A stretch of DNA of 64,000 nucleotides from Stenotrophomonas sp. 364. GTDB taxonomy: Bacteria > Pseudomonadota > Gammaproteobacteria > Xanthomonadales > Xanthomonadaceae. The notes below the pieces were generated by a model. That model made no database searches and was not told the origin of the DNA. It worked only from the letters and a program-made list of their open reading frames with translations. Of this stretch, positions 59,887-64,000 are shown in pieces; position 1 is the stretch's first letter, and each line of letters opens with the position of its first letter. The stretch lies in assembly GCF_009832905.1 (NCBI RefSeq), contig NZ_CP047135.1, positions 4,665,001 through 4,729,000 of the forward strand, written 5' to 3'. The position numbers and the translations under genes were made by a program.

Positions 59887-60308
59887 ATGTGGCGATCCAG
59901 GCGGCCAGGGGCAATTACCAGCGCCCCCACAGCAAGTGCAAATAACTTTGTGGACATTATGTCTGTGTCCACGGCGACCTCATGTCGCGTTCCCTGAGTG
60001 TTCCCAACCGTTGGCGCGTGTCAACACGTGCCCGACCGGTGGATCCTGGGGCAGCGTTCATTCCAAGCTGCGATCAAATCGTGGGTTTGCGGCCTACTTA
60101 CCGGGGCGTCAGAAACAACGGACGCAGGCGGTCATCAGAGCAGTTGGCTCAATTAAGAGACCACGACCAGAAGTCGCGACACGCATTGGAGAAACCTGCG
60201 GGATAGAAGCACGGCGAATCTCTACGGGCCATCGGCTTCCCACACAATCCTCACATAAGTTAAGCTCCGCGTGCCTATCTAGGGCATAAGGACTACCAGG
60301 GGGGAAGA
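59887..60308. other. Intergenic stretch before the NdpA-like gene
   Basis: No complete gene is supported, apart from the possible signal-peptide codons of the previous gene. GTGGACA-(9)-TGTCCAC at 59950-59972 is a perfect seven-base inverted repeat that could be an operator or hairpin. Composition shifts toward lower GC from about 60.2 kb, the likely edge of acquired DNA. A strong ribosome site, GGGGGGAAG, directly precedes the next gene. Confidence 0.6.
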
Positions 60309-61349
60309 ATGGAAATCAAAGCGGCAATTATTCATCATTTGAAAAAGCTGCAGCACACATCCGGAGAGGGCAGTGTGTCAGTTCATTGGCGTGACGATCT
60401 GTTGCCAGCCAACGATACGTTAACGGCAGTGTGCGCTCAGACGCTTCACCTCTTTAGCAAGAAGGGTAACAGTACTGGCACATTTGGCGAGGATGAGGAT
60501 CTTCATAGATTCCCTGTCCGAGTGAAAGAACATCGGGCCGGAGAGGTTGATTTCCTCGCATTCTCGAAACTTGCCGTCAACATCATCATGGGCGAGATGG
60601 AAGGTGCGCCACTCGCAACTGGGGGGCATGCCTTCATCGTCAGCTATGAGGTCGGCGGTGAGGAATTTCTACTCGTAACCATGCTCAAGCTTAGAGAGGG
60701 AGCTGGGATCGACGACGACAACCTTGACCTAACCCCAACGCTGGTCATCGATACGGACAAGCTGCACGAAGCGGCCAAGGTGAATCTCAGCAGGTGGGAC
60801 GCAGGGACAGTACCCTATCTCACGTTCATAAAGGGCCGCGGTGCGGATGAAGTGACAGCTTATTTCCGTAAGGCTCTGGCGTGCGATGACTACACCAGCG
60901 GGCGTCATCATACGAAGCAAGTCATTCAGGCAGCGAAAACTTACGTACTGCAGCTCGAAAGCCTGTCTGATGAAGAAAAGCAGGAGCGCTGGAAGGAAGT
61001 CAGAGGTAGGTTGCACGAGTGTTTTTCAAAGAGCAAAGAGGAAGTGGTTCTCACCGCGATCGCAGTGGCAGTGGAAAATCTGGAGCCTGAAAAATTCATC
61101 GAGTTCGTCACGACTGGTGAGGATGCGCACAAGTTCCAGTTCAGCCACGGATTCAAGCCCGACCAATCGGTATACAAGGAACTGCGCAGGGTTCACGGAA
61201 AGATGGGTACGATCGCGGTATCATTTGACATTCAAGATGTTGCCGAAAAGCGCGTTACTTATGATGAGAATCAAGACGCTCTGCTAATTCACAATCCTAG
61301 CGAATCGCTAAAGGCAGAAGTAAAGGCAAATGCAACCCCGGGATCTTAA
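60309..61349 (+). CDS. Nucleoid-associated protein, NdpA/YejK (37-kDa) family
   Basis: A protein of 346 aa. It matches the nucleoid-associated family by its N-terminal layout (MEIKAAIIHHLKKLQ), AFSKLAVNIIMGEMEGAPLA, and the middle GGHAFIVSYEVGGEEFLLVT then LVIDTDKLHEAAKVNLSRW with YLTFIKGRGADEVTAYF. In E. coli YejK binds the nucleoid; relatives are found in prophages and defence islands. Its codon use is more AT-rich than the core genes. The last 20 bases overlap the start of the next gene. Confidence 0.8.
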   Translation: MEIKAAIIHHLKKLQHTSGEGSVSVHWRDDLLPANDTLTAVCAQTLHLFSKKGNSTGTFGEDEDLHRFPVRVKEHRAGEVDFLAFSKLAVNIIMGEMEGAPLATGGHAFIVSYEVGGEEFLLVTMLKLREGAGIDDDNLDLTPTLVIDTDKLHEAAKVNLSRWDAGTVPYLTFIKGRGADEVTAYFRKALACDDYTSGRHHTKQVIQAAKTYVLQLESLSDEEKQERWKEVRGRLHECFSKSKEEVVLTAIAVAVENLEPEKFIEFVTTGEDAHKFQFSHGFKPDQSVYKELRRVHGKMGTIAVSFDIQDVAEKRVTYDENQDALLIHNPSESLKAEVKANATPGS

Positions 61350-62541
61350 AACTACGCACGATGCCGTCCTCTGGCTCGATAGAGAGCTTGAGGGTGTCGA
61401 GCAGCAGCTTCTGGATAAGCAGGTGTACTCGGGTCGACTGCCGGACAGCTACAACTTCTCTGCGACGCTTCGCATCCTCCGTGCGATTGGCGGAAACTTT
61501 CTTGGGGATCCTGATGAGCCTACGAGGCTGATTAGTTTTATCCCAGAGCGAGGGGCTGTTTATAGCGACCTGAAGCGGATGCTGGTTTCGCAAAAGGCGA
61601 ACCTGACCGGCGTACCAGCGGGGTTTACGCTCACCAATATTGCATACAGTTACCGCGGGCAAGATGCTGATGCTCCAGACTCGGTACTTGCTTACTTCCA
61701 CGCGGTTAAGCTCTGTCGTTTGCTAGCCGAGTTGGCTGACTACGCAACTCATGGTGATCTATGTCTGCACTTCCTCGTGCGTCCAGATGCTCGGTTCAAG
61801 ATATCGCTTGAGTACGGCTCCGAGGATCTGCGGATTCTTCCGGAGTTGGATTCTTTTCGGGCAGAGTACATGGATGAAGATTTTCATCGTGCGGAGAAGC
61901 ACGCAATTGCTCGGGACGCATTAGCAGAACTGGCCTCGGGCTCTGGCGAGCTGACGATAAGGCAGCTCGCGCAGGGTTTTTCAAACTACGTGCGTAACGT
62001 CCGCGCATCGTATGCGCTTTTGCTGTCGAAGTTCACGGCCGCTAGTGTTGCGAAGGAAATCGCAAAGCAGAATTTGGATGATTCATTGAGGCTCAATAAG
62101 TCATTTTCCGATATCCAGAATCAGCTGCTGGCGCTGCCTGCTGCGCTTCTGGTGGCGGGTGCGTCGATCGCCTATGACGCGCCCTTCAAGAACATATCGG
62201 TGCTGATAGGAATCTCCATTTTTGTCGCGCTCATGTGGATGTTGGTAGCCAATCAAAGAAATTCTGTGCGCGCTATCGGCCGCGAGATAGAAATTCGGAG
62301 AACCGAGCTTGCTGCGCAGCCAGACGTTGTATCTGAGCCTCACCGTCAAGCGTTTCGCGATCTGCACGTTCGTGTTGATCATCAGCTGAACGTACTCGTT
62401 GCTGTACGAATCGCAGTGGCCATTGTTTTTCTCAGCGTGGTGTACATGGCGGTGGATGGGCTATCCTCCGGTGCGGTCACATCCTCAGTTCTTACTTTTG
62501 CTCGTGCAACCCAATCCTTTCTATGGCCCACCGGATTGTGA
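61330..62541 (+). CDS. Unknown protein with two C-terminal membrane helices, coupled to the NdpA-like gene
   Basis: A protein of 403 aa, start overlapping the previous gene by 20 bases. The N-terminal ~270 residues look soluble and helical with no motif I recognise (TTHDAVLWLDRELEGVEQQL, ISLEYGSEDLRILPEL). Two membrane helices lie at ~265-300 (LLALPAALLVAGASIAYDAP, VLIGISIFVALMWMLV) and a third hydrophobic segment lies near 350-375 (LVAVRIAVAIVFLSVVYMAV). The overlap, AT-rich codons and adjacent prophage scar suggest a transferred two-gene cassette; a defence role is only a hypothesis. Confidence 0.7.
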   Translation: MQPRDLKTTHDAVLWLDRELEGVEQQLLDKQVYSGRLPDSYNFSATLRILRAIGGNFLGDPDEPTRLISFIPERGAVYSDLKRMLVSQKANLTGVPAGFTLTNIAYSYRGQDADAPDSVLAYFHAVKLCRLLAELADYATHGDLCLHFLVRPDARFKISLEYGSEDLRILPELDSFRAEYMDEDFHRAEKHAIARDALAELASGSGELTIRQLAQGFSNYVRNVRASYALLLSKFTAASVAKEIAKQNLDDSLRLNKSFSDIQNQLLALPAALLVAGASIAYDAPFKNISVLIGISIFVALMWMLVANQRNSVRAIGREIEIRRTELAAQPDVVSEPHRQAFRDLHVRVDHQLNVLVAVRIAVAIVFLSVVYMAVDGLSSGAVTSSVLTFARATQSFLWPTGL

Positions 62542-62907
62542 TGATCTCTCCAGCACCAGCGAAGTGGTGAGGCCGGTGCTGCCCGTGATGCTGTGGGTTG
62601 CCTCGGCGATCAACCAGGTGCGGTCATCGATGTCGGGCTTGAATCCGGACACATCGATGCGCTGCTCGAGGTAGAGTGTTGCCCGGCCCAGCGCCAGCGA
62701 GTACTCCAGCTTGGCCGCGTCGCGCTGCACGCGCTTCCATTCGGCGTCTGCATGCTCGCGTGCGGTTCGCTTGCTGTTGAAGGTCTCGGGCAGCGATTTG
62801 GAGTTCGTGGCCGTCCTCACCAACACCGACTTGCGTCGGGCGCCTTTTTTGTCGTTGCAGTACGCGCGCACGCCGCTGTAGGTATCTCGCTGACTGGCGC
62901 TGAACCT
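62521..62907 (-). pseudogene. 5'-truncated P2-like late control/tail gene D fragment
   Basis: The minus strand encodes YSGVRAYCNDKKGARRKSVL and then EYSLALGRATLYLEQRIDVS, GFKPDIDDRTWLIAEATHSI and TGLTTSLVLE, which match the C-terminal ~120 residues of P2 gpD. Full gpD is ~350 aa. The N-terminal two-thirds are missing, and the only start is a TTG at 62919 inside unrelated sequence. The 3' end is intact but cannot make the tail protein. It abuts a portal fragment head-to-head. Confidence 0.85.
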
Positions 62908-62914
62908 GTGGCTG

Positions 62915-63253
62915 GGCAATTTACGCAGCCTTTTCCTTCATTCGCCCAACGGTAAGAAGGACCGTCCGCAGCTGATTCCAGTCAGCGAGGTAGCGGCCAA
63001 GGATGAGTTCATGAGCATCAAGAGCGTCATGCGCGACGACCTACTGGCATCGCTGCGGATCCCCCGCAGCCGCTGGGAGTGGGTGCCGCAGAATGCTGGC
63101 GGCTTCCGGTCCATACGCGATGCGTACGCCGCTCAGGGCGAGACCGAGTTGGCCGCGCTGCAGGCCCGGATGCTGCCCGTGAACGACTGTGTCGGCGACG
63201 ACGTGATCCAGCTTGCTCCGTTCGACCCGAAGACACTGGGCGGGATTGCATGA
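62915..63253 (+). pseudogene. 5'-truncated P2-like portal gene Q fragment
   Basis: The plus strand, open from 62894 with recognisable portal sequence from ~62915, reads LFLHSPNGKKDRPQLIPVSE, VAAKDEFMSIKSVMRDDLLA and later NAGGFRSIRDAY and ARMLPVNDCVGDDVIQLAPF, the C-terminal part of PBSX/P2-type portal proteins. A start at ATG 63011 would give only 80 aa. The first ~two-thirds of the gene are gone. Together with the D fragment it marks a large deletion inside a prophage. Confidence 0.85.
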
Positions 63254-63282
63254 TGCTTCCCCTGCCGTGCTTGGCTTAATGC

Positions 63283-63329
63283 GCAAGCCCCATGCCCAGC
63301 TCTCGCAGGAGAGGCATGGCTTTTGCTTT
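63283..63329 (+). terminator. Terminator after the portal fragment
   Basis: CCATGCC (63290-63296) pairs with GGCATGG (63313-63319), extended by AAGC/GCTT-like flanks, and is followed by CTTTTGCTTT. It lies ~35 bases after the portal stop and before the convergent gene end, so it may stop both. Confidence 0.65.
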
Positions 63330-63336
63330 GGGTCGA

Positions 63337-64000
63337 TCAAGTGCGAATGCTCGTGATCGGTCGGCCGTTCTTCTCTTGCAATGCCTTGCGTGCATCATCC
63401 CATTGAAGCATGAGGATGGTGCGCTCAACATCTTCACCGCCGTCACTTCGTGAGCAAAGCCAGAGCGCATAGACCTTCTGAGTGGCATCAACTTTCCTCG
63501 CCATATCAGCGTGAGCTTGCTCAATCGCTTGTCTGGCTTGATTGCACTGCGATTGCACCATCTGTCGGAGCTTGACGTGGGCCGTGCTTATGCGCTCGAT
63601 CGCTCTCTTACAGGTGATGCGTATATCGATCTGCTCATCGATTTCCGCCAGGACCGTCGGTTTGAACTTTTTGTTCTGGGCCAGAACTGTCTTCAACGAA
63701 TAGAAGATCAGAGATTCAGCCCAGCAGGCCTTTCGAGCGCCCTTTACGCCGTGTATAGGCGCGGCGCTGTGCTGTGCATGATTTCGGAGGGCGCAGATAG
63801 CACGATACTCATTGCTTGCGTCATAGATATTCCTCAGCTGACCCTCGGCTAGCTGTTTGAACGTCACCGGCGCTGCGATCCCGGCAACCAACAAAGGCTC
63901 GCCTAGGTCAAGATGCTTGAAGTCTTGAACCACTTGGTCGACGTACGATTGGTGAGCAGTCAGGAAGTTCATGAACATACGGTTGGCTTCAGCTAGCACG
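63337..64000 (-). CDS. Unknown protein with HEPN-like RX4H motif, truncated by the window edge
   Basis: An open frame of 220 codons runs to the window end (GTG at 63999, true start unknown). It is mostly helical. ICALRNHAQHSAAPIHGV contains R-x4-H (Arg72, His77 in this frame), the catalytic spacing of HEPN ribonucleases, and RN-x-x-QH resembles HEPN-like proteins often seen in accessory genes. It lies directly downstream of and convergent with the portal fragment, the place where P2 carries its old/tin exclusion genes. An abortive-infection role is possible but not shown. Confidence 0.5.
   Translation of the reverse strand, partial: VLAEANRMFMNFLTAHQSYVDQVVQDFKHLDLGEPLLVAGIAAPVTFKQLAEGQLRNIYDASNEYRAICALRNHAQHSAAPIHGVKGARKACWAESLIFYSLKTVLAQNKKFKPTVLAEIDEQIDIRITCKRAIERISTAHVKLRQMVQSQCNQARQAIEQAHADMARKVDATQKVYALWLCSRSDGGEDVERTILMLQWDDARKALQEKNGRPITSIRT

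Noticed and set aside
62521..62919. A complete 132-aa gene on the minus strand
   Set aside because: Its content is the C-terminus of gpD and its start is a TTG in unrelated sequence, so it is a gene fragment.

Overview
The window is high-GC gammaproteobacterial chromosome. It best fits Stenotrophomonas or a close relative in the Xanthomonadaceae. The evidence is the many GTAG-type palindromes (a GGTAGAGCCGACCGTTGGTC core), the Xanthomonad-type gene content and the gene order. There are no rRNA or tRNA genes and no CRISPR array. About 60 genes are supported. Most of 0-57 kb is dense core metabolism. The last ~4 kb (about 60-64 kb) is visibly different in codon use and carries the remains of a P2-like prophage with cargo genes.

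Layout. 0-4.2 kb: the end of a GGDEF gene, then a peptide-modification locus made of a membrane cyclase/TPR protein, a 101-aa NHLP-like precursor peptide and a SagB-like dehydrogenase. 4.3-9.9 kb: leucine/isovalerate catabolism (liuA-liuB-liuD) with a divergent TetR regulator. 10-16 kb: cytochrome c5, a secreted nuclease, an EamA transporter, a hydrolase-zapE pair and a DUF2884 protein. 16-20 kb: class I ribonucleotide reductase (nrdA, nrdB) behind a long, strongly foldable leader. 20-29 kb: thioesterase, sirtuin, old yellow enzyme, LysR with a stand-alone pyruvate dehydrogenase E1, purU, pncA, queH. 29-31.7 kb: metE under a cobalamin riboswitch. 31.9-36.2 kb: NAD salvage (pnuC, nadR, nadM-nudix, nadV). 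36.3-46.2 kb: an ECF sigma/anti-sigma operon followed by an eight-gene membrane-lipid operon. Both start at the same distinctive promoter (TGCATCC, 16 bp, CGTATCT). 46.4-48.3 kb: a patatin-like protein. 48.37-48.82 kb: a tandem palindrome array. 48.8-55.8 kb: valine catabolism (mmsA, acyl-CoA dehydrogenase, two crotonase-family genes, mmsB) with a divergent XRE/ImmA-type regulator. 56-59.9 kb: ohr with a divergent AraC regulator, a small secreted protein, a CDF metal exporter and an unknown protein with a probable frameshift. 60.3-64 kb: a nucleoid-associated (NdpA/YejK-like) protein overlapping a two-helix membrane protein, head-to-head fragments of P2 genes D and Q, and an edge-truncated protein with a HEPN-like RX4H motif.

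How the genes work together. Leucine and valine degradation each have their own divergent regulator with visible palindromic operators. The NAD genes form a complete nicotinamide and nicotinamide-riboside salvage route. The ECF sigma factor very probably switches on the desaturase/methyltransferase/lipocalin operon as a membrane-damage response. The best candidates for little-described biology are the cyclase/peptide/SagB-like locus, the twin ECF promoters with the lipid operon, the structured nrdA leader, the palindrome array with conserved spacers, and the NdpA/membrane-protein cassette beside the prophage scar.
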